NCBI RefSeq assembly: GCF_023822005.2
Contig: NZ_CP098806.1
Coordinates: 558,001-622,000 of the forward strand
Direction: 5' to 3'
Origin: Dyadobacter fanqingshengii
GTDB lineage: Bacteria > Bacteroidota > Bacteroidia > Cytophagales > Spirosomataceae
Length of the DNA stretch: 64,000 nt
Part shown: in pieces, positions 8,163 through 17,681 of the stretch
How positions within the stretch are numbered: position 1 is the stretch's first letter
Layout of the letters: every line of letters begins with the position of its first letter
Notes under the pieces: generated by a model
Told to the model about the DNA's origin: nothing
The model's database searches: none
Seen by the model: only the letters and a program-made list of their open reading frames with translations
Position numbers and translations under genes: made by a program

Positions 8163-9734
8163 GTGCATCAGAATTATTATTTTTTAAAACAACTTGCCCC
8201 GGCCTTGCATCAGCAATTGGCCGGAAAAACCTTTATTGAAGCATTCAGCCAGGAAAAGGACGAAATTATTCTGGTTTTTGATACATCGGTAAATGATGAA
8301 GAGCCGGTCGATCCGTTTTTTATCAAAGCCACATTAAGGTCCAATTTCGCCTGCCTGAGCTTTCCTGATAGTTTCGACCGTGCGCGCCGCAACAGCGTGA
8401 ATCTCTTCACCGATTTCCAAAATCAAAAAGTTGAATTTATTGAGGTTTATCTCAATGAAAGGGCGATTCAAATCAGTTTTGAAAATGGTAACAAACTCGT
8501 TTTCAAGCTTTTTGGAAACCGGTCCAACCTGATTGCAATAGACCAGGAAGGCATAGCGACCCAGCTTTTCAATAACAAACTCCCTGCCGACAAATCGATC
8601 ACTTCCGAATCCCTTAACCGAGATATTGATCAGTCATTTGAAGCATTTGTTCAAAATAATGAACGTTATGAAGCATTGTTTCCAACATTTGGAAAGCTTG
8701 TAAATGCTTACCTGGCGGAGAAGTTTCAGCATTTAAATAACGCCGCTGAAAAGTGGGAAACCATTCAGCAAACATTAGATGAGTTAAATGCGCCGCCTTA
8801 TTATTTAACCAAAATCGAGCTTATTCCAACACTTTCTCTTTTGCCGGTTGGACAAATCATTTCAGAATATAATGATCCGATTGAGGCGCTGAATGAGTTT
8901 TACCTGGCATATATCCGGCTGAGCGGCATTGAAAAGGAAAAGGCGGAAATGCTTCGGGTGCTCCGCAAGCGCCTTACCCAGACCGATAATTATCTTGAAA
9001 ACACATTCAAAAAGCTCGTCGAGTTGGAAGAAGCGACAAAAAATGATGAGATCGGGAACATTATCATGGCCAATCTGCACATCATTCCGGAACGAACGGA
9101 GAAAATAGAGCTTTTTGATTTTTACCGTGATCAACCGATCATTGTCAAACTTAAAAAAGAGCTCACCGCACAGAAAAACGCAAAAGGATATTATAGAAAA
9201 TCCAAAAACGAGAAGATTGAACTGGGAAGGCTGAATGATAGTCTGAGTGCCCGGGAAATGGAGCGGCAAAATCTGACTAAACATTTAAATGCCATAGAAG
9301 CAATTGAATCGTTGCGTGAGTTGAGAAGTTACATCAAAAGCAATGCACTCGATCAAACCAAAGCCGTTGCAACACCCGCCGATTTGTTTAAAAAAGTGGA
9401 ATTCATGGGTTATACCATTCTGGTTGGGCGTAATGCGAAGAATAATGATGTTTTGACCAAACAATTTGCTTCCAAAGATGATCTTTGGCTGCACGCTAAG
9501 GATGTTACCGGCTCGCATGTGGTGATTAAAAACCAACCGGGCAGAAATTTTCCGGCTTTGGTCATTGAACGTGCGGCCGAATTGGCAGCTTTTTATTCCA
9601 AAAGAAAAAACGATTCGCTATGCCCTGTGATTTACACGCCGAAGAAATTTGTCCGTAAACCAAAAGGCCTGCCGGAGGGCGCTGTGGTCGTTGATAAGGA
9701 AAATGTATTGATGGTGGAGGCGAAAGGGGAGTAA
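8163..9734 (+). CDS. NFACT family protein, RqcH/Rqc2 homologue
   Basis: A 523-residue protein with an NFACT-N domain (MHQNYYFLKQLAPAL onwards), a central coiled-coil region (about 255-375) and a C-terminal NFACT-R domain containing DDLWLHAKDVTGSHVVIK and KGLPEGAVVV. RqcH binds obstructed 50S-peptidyl-tRNA complexes and recruits tRNA-Ala to add C-terminal alanine tails in ribosome quality control. The start is GTG at 8163, because the nearby ATG at 8158 is in another frame and the family begins exactly with MHxNYxFL. The length is normal for Bacteroidota members. Confidence 0.9.
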   Translation: MHQNYYFLKQLAPALHQQLAGKTFIEAFSQEKDEIILVFDTSVNDEEPVDPFFIKATLRSNFACLSFPDSFDRARRNSVNLFTDFQNQKVEFIEVYLNERAIQISFENGNKLVFKLFGNRSNLIAIDQEGIATQLFNNKLPADKSITSESLNRDIDQSFEAFVQNNERYEALFPTFGKLVNAYLAEKFQHLNNAAEKWETIQQTLDELNAPPYYLTKIELIPTLSLLPVGQIISEYNDPIEALNEFYLAYIRLSGIEKEKAEMLRVLRKRLTQTDNYLENTFKKLVELEEATKNDEIGNIIMANLHIIPERTEKIELFDFYRDQPIIVKLKKELTAQKNAKGYYRKSKNEKIELGRLNDSLSAREMERQNLTKHLNAIEAIESLRELRSYIKSNALDQTKAVATPADLFKKVEFMGYTILVGRNAKNNDVLTKQFASKDDLWLHAKDVTGSHVVIKNQPGRNFPALVIERAAELAAFYSKRKNDSLCPVIYTPKKFVRKPKGLPEGAVVVDKENVLMVEAKGE

Positions 9735-9854
9735 CCGATTTTATTCTGCTAAAAATGAAGTTTTTAGTGCGTCAAACGTATATGCGGGCTTTGATAAGTC
9801 TTGCGATATAACGAACTTCGTATGAAAATAGAGAACAGGAATTTTTAGTGCAGA

Positions 9855-11786
9855 ATGCTTGAAAGTCGTCGCTTTGTCATCATTGGTTTTTTTGCTTTAG
9901 TAGGTATAATCTACTTATTACGACTTTTCTACTTACAAGTTCTGGACGAGAGTTACTCCATCGAATCGTCCAGTAACTCCATTAAGCGTGTCATAGAAAT
10001 CCCGTTCCGCGGCCAGATCTACGACCGCACAGGAAAGCTCATCGTTTATAATACACCCGTTTACGATTTATTGGTAACGCCCTACAAAGCGCGCGTCGAC
10101 GATACGTTGCGATTTTGCCAGGTTCTGGGCATTGAACGTCGCGATTTTGACAGCTTGATGAATGCGGCAAGCGCATATAGTCGTGTAAAACCTTCTTTAT
10201 TTCTTCGCCAGTTGTCCAAAGAGGATTTTGCGTCGATTCAGGACATTATGGTCGATTATTCAGGTTTTGAATTTGCCAAAAGCTCCCTACGGACTTACAC
10301 AGCGCCTACGCTCGCCAACACGCTTGGCTACGTGAGTGAGATCACAAAAGGCCAGCTGGAAAAGCAGGAAGAGCCTTATTATCGCCAGAGCGATTACATC
10401 GGGCAAAGCGGGATCGAGAAAATTTATGAAAATGAACTGCGCGGAAAACGGGGAACGAAGTTCGTCATGCAGAATGTGAGTGGGGTTTACAAAGGCCCCT
10501 GGAAAGGCGGCGAGCTGGACACAATGGCCGTTGCAGGCGCAAACCTGTATTCCGGGATTGATCTGGAGGTGCAGCAATATGCTGACAGTCTCATGGTTAA
10601 TAAAGTAGGCAGCGTTGTTGCGATTGAGCCCAAAACTGGTCAGATCATTTCCATGGTTTCCGCACCGACTTATGATCCTAACATTCTGGCGAGCCGTTAT
10701 TTTTCCAAAAATTATGCTGCGCTGGCGCGGAATCCTTATAAGCCGCTCTTTAACAGGCCGGTTATGGCGAGTTACAGGCCGGGTTCTACATTCAAATTAA
10801 TACAGGCATTAATTGGTTTGCAGGAAGGCGTGATTACGCCGGAAAGTGGTTTTACGCATGCAAACTGTCCGGTTGGCTGCCACAATCACCCCGCAACAGG
10901 AACCGTGGCTTTGGGCGTAATGCACTCTTGCAACCCGTATTTCTACAATGTTTTCAGGCGGATTATTTATAAAAACAATATTCAAAATACATTCAAAGCG
11001 TCCGCAGTGGGTCTGGATGCCTGGCATGACGCGATCAGTAAATTCGGGATCGGGCAACGATTGGGAATTGACCTTCCCAGCGAGTACAAAGGGAATTTGC
11101 CCAATAAAAAATATTATGACCGCTTCTACGGTGAGTATCGCTGGAAATTCTCCAACATTTACTCATTGAGCATTGGTGAAGGCGAATTGCTGATCACGCC
11201 ACTCAAAATGGCGAATGTGGCAGCGATCATTGCTAACAGGGGTTATTTCTACACGCCACACGTAATTCATGGCATTGGCGATGGCAAGAAAGTGAATCCT
11301 GAATTTCTGGTTAGGCACGACACCGGTGTCGAATCGCACAATTTTGATCCTGTAATAGAAGGAATGATCGGGGCGGTGGAAGGAGGAACGGCCCGCAGAT
11401 CGCGTGTGGAAGGCATTACCATTGCCGGAAAAACGGGAACATCGCAGAACAAGCGTGGGGATGACCATTCGATCTTTATCGCCTTTGCGCCGGCGGAAAA
11501 TCCGAAAATTGCCATTGCCGTTTTTGTAGAGAATGCAGGAGCGGGAGGTTCGGCTGCCGCACCGATTGCCAACCTGATCATCGAAAAATATCTGACGCGA
11601 AAGATTACAAACAAAGCGTTGGAAGAGCGGATGTTTAAAGCCGACTTAATGAGCAAAGTCATTTTGCCCGGGCAGAAAAAGCCGATTTCTGCCGATTCGT
11701 TGAAGAAAAAGCTAATTTCTCCGGATTCGGTCAAGAAAAAACCGGTTGTGAAACCCGCAACTACACCTGCACCTAAGAAACAATAA
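9855..11786 (+). CDS. mrdA: Penicillin-binding protein 2 (MrdA)
   Basis: A 643-residue elongasome transpeptidase that cross-links peptidoglycan during lateral wall growth. It has an N-terminal membrane anchor (about residues 7-28), the PBP dimerisation domain with RGQIYDRTG (52-60), and the transpeptidase domain with S311-T-F-K314, S358-C-N360 and K526-T-G528. The C-terminal tail contains two near-repeats (PISADSLKKK and LISPDSVKKK) and a Pro/Lys-rich end. rodA follows after 12 bases, the usual glycosyltransferase partner. mreBCD are not in this window. Confidence 0.95.
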   Translation: MLESRRFVIIGFFALVGIIYLLRLFYLQVLDESYSIESSSNSIKRVIEIPFRGQIYDRTGKLIVYNTPVYDLLVTPYKARVDDTLRFCQVLGIERRDFDSLMNAASAYSRVKPSLFLRQLSKEDFASIQDIMVDYSGFEFAKSSLRTYTAPTLANTLGYVSEITKGQLEKQEEPYYRQSDYIGQSGIEKIYENELRGKRGTKFVMQNVSGVYKGPWKGGELDTMAVAGANLYSGIDLEVQQYADSLMVNKVGSVVAIEPKTGQIISMVSAPTYDPNILASRYFSKNYAALARNPYKPLFNRPVMASYRPGSTFKLIQALIGLQEGVITPESGFTHANCPVGCHNHPATGTVALGVMHSCNPYFYNVFRRIIYKNNIQNTFKASAVGLDAWHDAISKFGIGQRLGIDLPSEYKGNLPNKKYYDRFYGEYRWKFSNIYSLSIGEGELLITPLKMANVAAIIANRGYFYTPHVIHGIGDGKKVNPEFLVRHDTGVESHNFDPVIEGMIGAVEGGTARRSRVEGITIAGKTGTSQNKRGDDHSIFIAFAPAENPKIAIAVFVENAGAGGSAAAPIANLIIEKYLTRKITNKALEERMFKADLMSKVILPGQKKPISADSLKKKLISPDSVKKKPVVKPATTPAPKKQ

Positions 11787-11798
11787 CCAAAGATTTAA

Positions 11799-13082
11799 AT
11801 GGCGGAAAATAAGCCCATAACGAAGAACGTAGACTGGATGGTGGTGCTCATTTACATCGCCTGTCTGGGAATTGGCTGGGTGAACATTTACGCTGCCGTC
11901 TACAACCCGGAGGTGAATATGAGCATGTTCGATTTGGGGAATAATGCGGGGAAACAGCTGATGTGGATCGGAACGGCGGCTGTGCTGATCATTTGCATTC
12001 TGGTGATCGATTATAAATTTTATGAGACCTTCTCCTTCATCATCTATGCGGTAATCGTTTTCCTGCTGGTGGTGGTTTTGTTTGCCGGGTCCAACATTAA
12101 CGGATCACGCTCCTGGATCAAATTTGGCTCTTTTTCGCTGCAACCCGCCGAGTTTTCGAAGCTGGCTATCAGTCTGGCCATCTCCAAGTATCTGAGCGAT
12201 CCGGCCATTAGCCTTACGCGGAAGCTGAAAGATTATTATCCGATCATGGGGATCATTGCATTACCCGCTTTTCTGATCCTTTTGTCCAATGAAACGGGCT
12301 CAATGCTTGTTTTTGCATCCTTTGCAATTGTGCTTTACCGCGAAGGAATGCCCGGTTTTATTCCGGCTATCGGCATGGTAACGGCTGCTTTGCTGATCAT
12401 TACATTGCTTTTTGTGAAATGGTATATCGCGGGTGTGATCATTGTCATTGCCGGGCTGGCTATCTGGCTGATGCCCGTCATGACACGCAGGCGGGGTGGG
12501 CTTTGGGCAACGATCATCATTGCATTTGTGATGATCGGGATTGTGTTTGGAGTGGACTTTTTTATGAATAATGTGCTTCAAAAACACCAGAGAGGCCGCA
12601 TTATGGTGCTTTTGGATCCTGATTCCGATCCCCGCGGAATTGGTTGGAATGTGATCCAATCTAAGATTGCGATCGGCTCAGGAGGGTTCGCTGGAAAGGG
12701 ATTCTTGCAGGGAACACAAACCAAATTTGACTTTGTGCCCGAACAAAGCACCGACTTTATCTTTTGCACCGTAGGAGAGGAGCACGGTTTCATCGGCTCC
12801 GCCATCGTGGTTGTGCTCTTCGTGTCCCTGATCGCGAGGCTTATTGTACTCGCAGAGCGACAGCGAAGTCGGTTTGCAAGGGTTTATGGTTACTGCGTGG
12901 CCGGAATTATCTTTTTCCACTTCATGGTCAACATTGGTATGACGATCGGGCTGATGCCGGTGATCGGGATTCCGCTGCCGTTTTTCAGTTACGGAGGATC
13001 TTCCTTGTGGTCGTTCTCGATTTTGTTATTTGTATTCTTAAAAATCGATGCGCAACGGCCGTTTACGTTGTCGAGGGGATAA
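11799..13082 (+). CDS. rodA: RodA-type SEDS peptidoglycan glycosyltransferase
   Basis: A 427-residue protein with about ten membrane helices and SEDS-family signatures: INGSRSWIKFGSFSLQPAEF in the first half, GSGGFAGKGFLQGTQ and VPEQSTDFIFCTVGEEHGF in the centre, and GIPLPFFSYGGSS near the end. RodA polymerises lipid II into glycan strands in complex with PBP2, encoded 12 bases upstream. It is somewhat longer than the E. coli protein because of extra hydrophobic sequence in the middle. It converges with the DUF423 gene, 5 bases away, with no clear hairpin between. Confidence 0.95.
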   Translation: MAENKPITKNVDWMVVLIYIACLGIGWVNIYAAVYNPEVNMSMFDLGNNAGKQLMWIGTAAVLIICILVIDYKFYETFSFIIYAVIVFLLVVVLFAGSNINGSRSWIKFGSFSLQPAEFSKLAISLAISKYLSDPAISLTRKLKDYYPIMGIIALPAFLILLSNETGSMLVFASFAIVLYREGMPGFIPAIGMVTAALLIITLLFVKWYIAGVIIVIAGLAIWLMPVMTRRRGGLWATIIIAFVMIGIVFGVDFFMNNVLQKHQRGRIMVLLDPDSDPRGIGWNVIQSKIAIGSGGFAGKGFLQGTQTKFDFVPEQSTDFIFCTVGEEHGFIGSAIVVVLFVSLIARLIVLAERQRSRFARVYGYCVAGIIFFHFMVNIGMTIGLMPVIGIPLPFFSYGGSSLWSFSILLFVFLKIDAQRPFTLSRG

Positions 13083-13087
13083 GTGAA

Positions 13088-13465
13088 TTAAATTTTCCCC
13101 GCTGCCAAAATCAGCAACACCCAACCAACGATCAATGCCAGGCCGCCAATCGGAGCCGTGGCGCCAAATTTGGTAATGCCGGTAAAGCAGATCGCATAAA
13201 GCGAGCCTGAAAAAATGATCACGCCTATCGCAAACGCATTGCCTGACCAGCCTAGCAACTTGATAGCGTCCGTGCCTGCACGCTGCATGAGCAATCCGAC
13301 TAAAACCATGGCAATGGCGTGGTAAAACTGATATTTCACAGCCGTTTCAAAAGTTTCGCTTCTTCCCGAAGCTTCCAGCATTCCTTTTAATGCATGTGCC
13401 CCAAACGCGCCTAGCGCAACGGCGAGCGCTCCCAAAATGCCGCCAGCCTGAATCATGAATTTCAT
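13088..13465 (-). CDS. DUF423 family small membrane protein (YgdD-like)
   Basis: This 125-residue protein has four hydrophobic helices and the family start GGILGALAVALGAFGAHALKG. The second half, GNAFAIGVIIFSGSLYAICF and the Gly-rich GGLALIVGWVLLI, is also typical. Its biochemical role is not established. It sits alone on the minus strand between rodA and a glycosyltransferase. Confidence 0.9.
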   Translation of the reverse strand: MKFMIQAGGILGALAVALGAFGAHALKGMLEASGRSETFETAVKYQFYHAIAMVLVGLLMQRAGTDAIKLLGWSGNAFAIGVIIFSGSLYAICFTGITKFGATAPIGGLALIVGWVLLILAAGKI

Positions 13466-13656
13466 AATATTGGTATTAATCTGAGTGGTAGAAAACGTGG
13501 ATTATGCTGCCATCCAGTCGATCATTTACAGGTGAAGCAGTCCGGTAAAGTTATGCCCGGATCTAAGCGTAACCAACTCTTTGTTTCAATTTTATTATCT
13601 TGCGCGCTTGGAAAGGCGGATTCATCGTGTCCGCTGGTTGTAGATTATACTTAGCA

Positions 13657-14703
13657 ATGACTTTAAAAAGTTTTATAGCGCTCTGGACTCATCGTTATCA
13701 CAAATATACGCACATTAGCAAAGCCCATCTTCTTGGTTATCAGGCTTGGTTGCATTTCAAAGGCGTAAAAAGTAAATTAAACAAAGGTCAGAAGCTGATT
13801 GCAATTATCCGGACGGAGCACTTCGGAGATATCGTTGCAGCAGAGCCGATTTCCCGATATGTGCGGTCCTTGCATCCTGATGCGCATATTGTATGGTTTG
13901 TTAAGCCTTCATTCAGCGAATTGGTCAGCCATAATCCTTCCATAGATGAAGTTTTCAAAGAGTTTTGCGTGACCGAGCGGAAGACTTTGCTGGATACAGG
14001 CATTTTTGATGAAGTTATCCAGCTGCAATTCACAAACAACAACCATTGCCCCAAATGCCAGGTTTTCATCAATAACCCTGTTGCTGAGCGCCGTAACATT
14101 AACATTTTCAATTATTTCAACTTTGGAAATCTATTGGAAGTCTTCGCGCAAACGGGTGATCTGATCCCTGAAAAATCTGAATTTCCTGCTGACGACCGGC
14201 CAAAACTGTATTTGCAGGAAAATCACCGGCTGAAAGTGGATTCTCTGCAATTGATAGAGCCATTTATAGTGCTGCATTGCCAATCCAACTATGCGCCGAA
14301 AGACTGGCCTGCTGACAAATGGGAGCAATTGGTGCAATGGCTAGCTGATCATTACGCCTATCAAATTGTCGAAATCGGCTTGAAAAGCAACTTGTCCGTG
14401 TCGACGAAATCGTATCGCAATTTATGCGGGCAGCTTACGATTCTGGAAACCGCCGAGGTGATCCGTCGCGCGTCTTATTTTATTGGATTGGACAGTGGCC
14501 CATCGCATTTGGGCAATGCTGCGGGCACTTTTGGAATTATTTTAATGGGCTCGCTGAATGATTTTCCTGAGTATAATCCGTATTCCGGAAGTTACGGAAG
14601 GCAAGAAAATGCCGTTTTTGTTCGACAAAAAGGTCTGCCGTGTTCACAGCTGTCGTTTGAATTTGTAAAGGAAAAAGTGGCGAGCGTTATTAGCTTACCT
14701 TGA
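13657..14703 (+). CDS. Glycosyltransferase family 9 (heptosyltransferase-like)
   Basis: A 348-residue GT-B protein. IAIIRTEHFGDIVAAEPISR is the N-terminal family motif; the C-terminal half has a nucleotide-sugar binding region ending in ASYFIGLDSGPSHLGNAAGT, the GT9 signature. Members transfer heptose or other sugars to lipopolysaccharide core or related glycans. I chose the ATG at 13657; a TTG at 13600 would add 19 residues without family resemblance. The last 9 bases overlap the convergent YggS-like gene. Confidence 0.85.
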   Translation: MTLKSFIALWTHRYHKYTHISKAHLLGYQAWLHFKGVKSKLNKGQKLIAIIRTEHFGDIVAAEPISRYVRSLHPDAHIVWFVKPSFSELVSHNPSIDEVFKEFCVTERKTLLDTGIFDEVIQLQFTNNNHCPKCQVFINNPVAERRNINIFNYFNFGNLLEVFAQTGDLIPEKSEFPADDRPKLYLQENHRLKVDSLQLIEPFIVLHCQSNYAPKDWPADKWEQLVQWLADHYAYQIVEIGLKSNLSVSTKSYRNLCGQLTILETAEVIRRASYFIGLDSGPSHLGNAAGTFGIILMGSLNDFPEYNPYSGSYGRQENAVFVRQKGLPCSQLSFEFVKEKVASVISLP

Positions 14704-15357
14704 TCCGAAAATGGCGCTTCCGACGCGCACAAGCGTGCTTCCTTCCTCCATCGCAATGGTGTAATCGGCGCTCATCCCCATGGAAAGCGCCTGCATGCTG
14801 ATTTGTTCATTATTGTATTTTTTGAATGATTCGAAAAGGGCTTTCAGTCCCCGAAACTCATTCCTGATCACCTGCTCCTCTTCCGTGTTTGACGCCATTC
14901 CCATTAATCCCAATATGCGCACATTTTTCAATGTTTTGAGCGCTGGGGCAGTTAATATTTCAACCGCCTCTTCTTCCGACAATCCAAATTTTGTCTCTTC
15001 CTGCGCAATGAATATTTGCAGAAGGCAATCGATCACGCGCTGGTTTTTGACAGCTTCCTTATTGATTTCCTTTAATAACTTAAAACTGTCAACAGATTGG
15101 ACCAAAGCGACATAGGGAGCCATATATTTGACCTTATTGGTTTGCAGATGGCCGATCATGTGCCACTCAATGTCTTTGGGAAGCGCTTCATATTTGGCCG
15201 TCATCTCCTGTACTTTGTTCTCTCCAAAACGCTTGCAGCCGGCTTCGTATGCTTCCAGGAGAACTTCTTCGGGCTTGGTTTTTGTTACGGCAATCAAACG
15301 GGTTTCCTGTTTTAATCCTTTTTCTATTTGACCAATATTTTCAGCGATTGATGGCAT
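14695..15357 (-). CDS. YggS-family PLP homeostasis protein
   Basis: This 220-residue, single-domain PLP-binding TIM-barrel protein shows LIAVTKTKPEEVLLEAYEAG with the PLP lysine, RFGENKVQEM, EWHMIGHLQTNKVKYM and MGMSADYTIAMEEGSTLVRVGSAIFG. The family (YggS/PROSC/YlmE) buffers pyridoxal phosphate and affects amino and keto acid balance. Its stop codon overlaps the convergent GT9 gene by 9 bases. The length and motifs are complete. Confidence 0.95.
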   Translation of the reverse strand: MPSIAENIGQIEKGLKQETRLIAVTKTKPEEVLLEAYEAGCKRFGENKVQEMTAKYEALPKDIEWHMIGHLQTNKVKYMAPYVALVQSVDSFKLLKEINKEAVKNQRVIDCLLQIFIAQEETKFGLSEEEAVEILTAPALKTLKNVRILGLMGMASNTEEEQVIRNEFRGLKALFESFKKYNNEQISMQALSMGMSADYTIAMEEGSTLVRVGSAIFGSR

Positions 15358-15497
15358 TTGAGGAGACTAATTTTTTGAGTATTAAAGTATTAAACAGAAA
15401 AATTGCTTGCCAGCATCCAGAAATAGATGTTAACATATTTCAAAATTGAAAAAAACATAGTTCTTTTACCAACTAATTACAAAATATAACCTTCTGT

Positions 15498-16439
15498 ATG
15501 GACTATAATCAGGAACAAAAGCAAGACAGGAAAACACTATTATGGGCCGCTCTGGCCGTATTACTATTGCTTAATTTGGTACTTGTTTATTTTATCTATC
15601 ACGAAAAACAGGAAAATCTTGCAAAAGATGACATTATAACGGCCAAGACAGAGGAGGTTCTTTTTATCAAAACCAAGCTTGACTCCATTTCGCAGGAACT
15701 CGACATTAAGATCGCTGAGATTCAAAAACTGGGCGGCAGCGTGGATTCACTACTGGCGATGAAGTCGCAACTGGAAAAGGATAAGCTGGAATTAAAGAAT
15801 ATGAGTAATTACTCAGCATCCGGGTACAATAAGAAGATTAAGGGTTATGAAACTGTGTTAAATGAAAAAGACACAGAAATTGCGCAATTAAAGCAGGAGC
15901 TGGGTATCGCAACTTCGAAAAATCAGGAGCTTAACGAAAAAGTGACTGGCCTGGAAAGTGAGAAACAGTTGCTTGCCGATTCAGTTACCAACTACTCAGT
16001 TCAAAATAGGGAACTGGCAGAAAAAGTCACCATCGCTTCTGCATTACGGGCTGAAAATCTGACGGTTAATGCCGTTTCAGCCAAAGGAAAAGAACGCGAG
16101 GGCGGAAAATACAAGGCAAAACGCATTGATAAACTAAGAGTGAATTTTAGTTTGGCGCCTAACGCGGTTGCGAAACAAAACGAGAAGGAAATGTATCTTC
16201 GGATCTTGGATCCGGACGGCGCAGTGCTGTCGGATATGGCCACCGGTTCGGGATCATTTATCCATGATGGCAAAGAATTGATTTACAGCTCGCGGCAGAC
16301 TGTTAATTTCACAAACAGCGGCCAGTCCGTTGATATCCTTTACGGGCGCGGCGGCATTCCTTTGAAAGACGGCAAATATGCCATCGAAGTTTACAGCGAA
16401 GGCTTTAAAATCGGACAGGGTGACTTTGAAGTGAAGTAA
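15498..16439 (+). CDS. Membrane-anchored coiled-coil protein of unknown function
   Basis: The 313-residue product has one membrane helix (about 14-34), a long coiled coil (about 40-190) with heptads of Leu, Ile, Lys and Glu, and a compact C-terminal beta-rich domain (about 195-313) of Gly/Asp-rich turns. I do not recognise a named family beyond similar Bacteroidota proteins of this architecture. The topology suggests an inner membrane protein whose coil and C-terminal domain lie in the periplasm. It is followed by a hairpin and then the ribosomal operon, so it is probably a single-gene unit. Confidence 0.75.
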   Translation: MDYNQEQKQDRKTLLWAALAVLLLLNLVLVYFIYHEKQENLAKDDIITAKTEEVLFIKTKLDSISQELDIKIAEIQKLGGSVDSLLAMKSQLEKDKLELKNMSNYSASGYNKKIKGYETVLNEKDTEIAQLKQELGIATSKNQELNEKVTGLESEKQLLADSVTNYSVQNRELAEKVTIASALRAENLTVNAVSAKGKEREGGKYKAKRIDKLRVNFSLAPNAVAKQNEKEMYLRILDPDGAVLSDMATGSGSFIHDGKELIYSSRQTVNFTNSGQSVDILYGRGGIPLKDGKYAIEVYSEGFKIGQGDFEVK

Positions 16440-16472
16440 TCGAGGCCGAATAACTTGAATTTAAGTAAGATC

Positions 16473-16508
16473 GGGGCTTGGAATTGTCGATTTCAAGCCC
16501 TATTTTTG
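16473..16508 (+). terminator. Hairpin terminator overlapping a candidate rpsF promoter
   Basis: GGGGCTTG at 16473-16480 pairs with CAAGCCC at 16494-16500 (with extra A-T pairs inside) and is followed by TATTTTT, fitting termination of the coiled-coil gene. The same DNA holds CTTG at 16477-16480, 20 bases, then TATTTTTG at 16501-16508, a -7 match to the Bacteroidota promoter consensus. Terminator and promoter appear to share bases. Confidence 0.6.
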
Positions 16509-16510
16509 CA

Positions 16511-16549
16511 CCCTCATTTTGGTATGATCCCAAAGTGAGGGTTTTTATT
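16511..16549 (+). promoter_or_regulatory. Hairpin at the 5' end of the rpsF message
   Basis: CCCTCATTTTGG (16511-16522) pairs with CCCAAAGTGAGGG (16529-16541) with one mismatch, followed by TTTTTATTT. If the promoter at 16501-16508 is used, this is the very start of the rpsF-rpsR-rplI leader. It may be an attenuator or a ribosomal-protein binding site, or simply a second terminator. Confidence 0.5.
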
Positions 16550-16577
16550 TAACATTATATAATTAATCAATTACCGT

Positions 16578-16958
16578 ATGTCTAAGCAATATGAAACGGT
16601 GTTCATTCTAACTCCCATTTTGTCTGAGGCCCAGGCAAAGGACGCCGTTGAAAAATTCACGACAATCATCACTGCAAATGGTGCATCGATTGTACATGAA
16701 GAAAATTGGGGATTGCGCAAGCTGGCCTACCCCATCCAAAAGAAAAACTCAGGTTTCTATCATGTTGTAGAATATGCTGCAACAGAAGGAAATGTGGTTG
16801 ACGTTTTGGAGACCGAATTCCGTCGTGACGAGCGCATTTTGCGTTTTATGACCATCGCCCTGGATAAGCATTCGATTGCTTACAACGAGAAAAAACGTAA
16901 GGGTCTGGTTGGAAGAAAAAGAGAAGAATCAACTGAGTCTAAAACCGAAAACGCATAA
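16578..16958 (+). CDS. rpsF: 30S ribosomal protein S6
   Basis: The 126-residue bS6 begins [20 protein letters not shown] and contains the conserved [20 protein letters not shown] and [12 protein letters not shown]6 binds S18 as a heterodimer on the small subunit platform; rpsR follows after 3 bases. The C-terminal tail is Lys/Glu-rich as in many Bacteroidota. First gene of rpsF-rpsR-rplI. Confidence 0.98.
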   Translation: MSKQYETVFILTPILSEAQAKDAVEKFTTIITANGASIVHEENWGLRKLAYPIQKKNSGFYHVVEYAATEGNVVDVLETEFRRDERILRFMTIALDKHSIAYNEKKRKGLVGRKREESTESKTENA

Positions 16959-16961
16959 GCT

Positions 16962-17213
16962 ATGTCACTAGTAAACGAACCGGTTGAGAAAAACAATAAC
17001 CGTAAAAAATATTGCCGTTTTAAGAAAGCAGGCATTAAGTATATCGACTACAAGAATCCGGATTTCTTATTGAAACTGGTGAATGAGCAAGGTAAGATCT
17101 TGCCACGCCGCCTTACAGGAACAAGCTTGAAATATCAACGTAAAGTTTCTCAGGCAATTAAAAGAGCGCGTCACTTGGCTTTATTGCCTTTTGTTGCTGA
17201 TCAATTGAAATAA
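16962..17213 (+). CDS. rpsR: 30S ribosomal protein S18
   Basis: The 83-residue bS18 shows [37 protein letters not shown] and the final [14 protein letters not shown]. Partner of S6, encoded just upstream. The conserved cysteine of the N-terminal part is a single CRF, as in many relatives that lack a full zinc site. Confidence 0.98.
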   Translation: MSLVNEPVEKNNNRKKYCRFKKAGIKYIDYKNPDFLLKLVNEQGKILPRRLTGTSLKYQRKVSQAIKRARHLALLPFVADQLK

Positions 17214-17233
17214 TATAGAAAAAGCTACAAACA

Positions 17234-17680
17234 ATGGAAATCATACTAATAACTGATATAGCAGGTGTAGGTTATAAGAACGACATCGTGACTGTGAAAG
17301 CAGGTTACGGTCGTAATTACCTTATTCCTCAGGGTTATGCATTATTGGCTAATCCCTCTAATCGCAAAATCGTTACTGAAAACGTGCGTCAGGCTGCACA
17401 CAAAGCTGAAAAGCTTAAAAAAGATGCGGAAGATATCGCAGCAGCCATCGGCGATCTTACAATTGACATCAAAACAGTGGTTGGAGAAAGTGGCCGTATT
17501 TTCGGACGTGTTACCAACACACAGGTTGCTGATATTCTTAAAGCAAAAGGTTTCAATATCGATCGCAAGAAAATTACTTTGGATGATGTAAAATCCATCG
17601 GAACATACTCTGCAACAATCGATTTGCACAAAGAAGTGAAACACAAAATCGCGCTGAACGTTATCGCTCAGGAAGATTAA
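17234..17680 (+). CDS. rplI: 50S ribosomal protein L9
   Basis: The 148-residue bL9 has the N-terminal domain with GYGRNYLIPQGYAL, a connecting helix (about 50-80) and the C-terminal RNA-binding domain. It binds 23S rRNA near the L1 stalk. Last gene of the ribosomal operon; a 28-bp perfect hairpin follows directly after the stop codon. Confidence 0.98.
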   Translation: MEIILITDIAGVGYKNDIVTVKAGYGRNYLIPQGYALLANPSNRKIVTENVRQAAHKAEKLKKDAEDIAAAIGDLTIDIKTVVGESGRIFGRVTNTQVADILKAKGFNIDRKKITLDDVKSIGTYSATIDLHKEVKHKIALNVIAQED

Positions 17681-17681
17681 T

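Noticed and set aside
9808..9823. loxP-like string with an ACGAA-C-TTCGT inverted repeat before mrdA
   Set aside because: Only one short arm matches and no recombinase or second site is nearby; most likely chance.
13600..13656. TTG start for the GT9 gene
   Set aside because: The 19 extra residues lack similarity to family starts; ATG at 13657 is sufficient.
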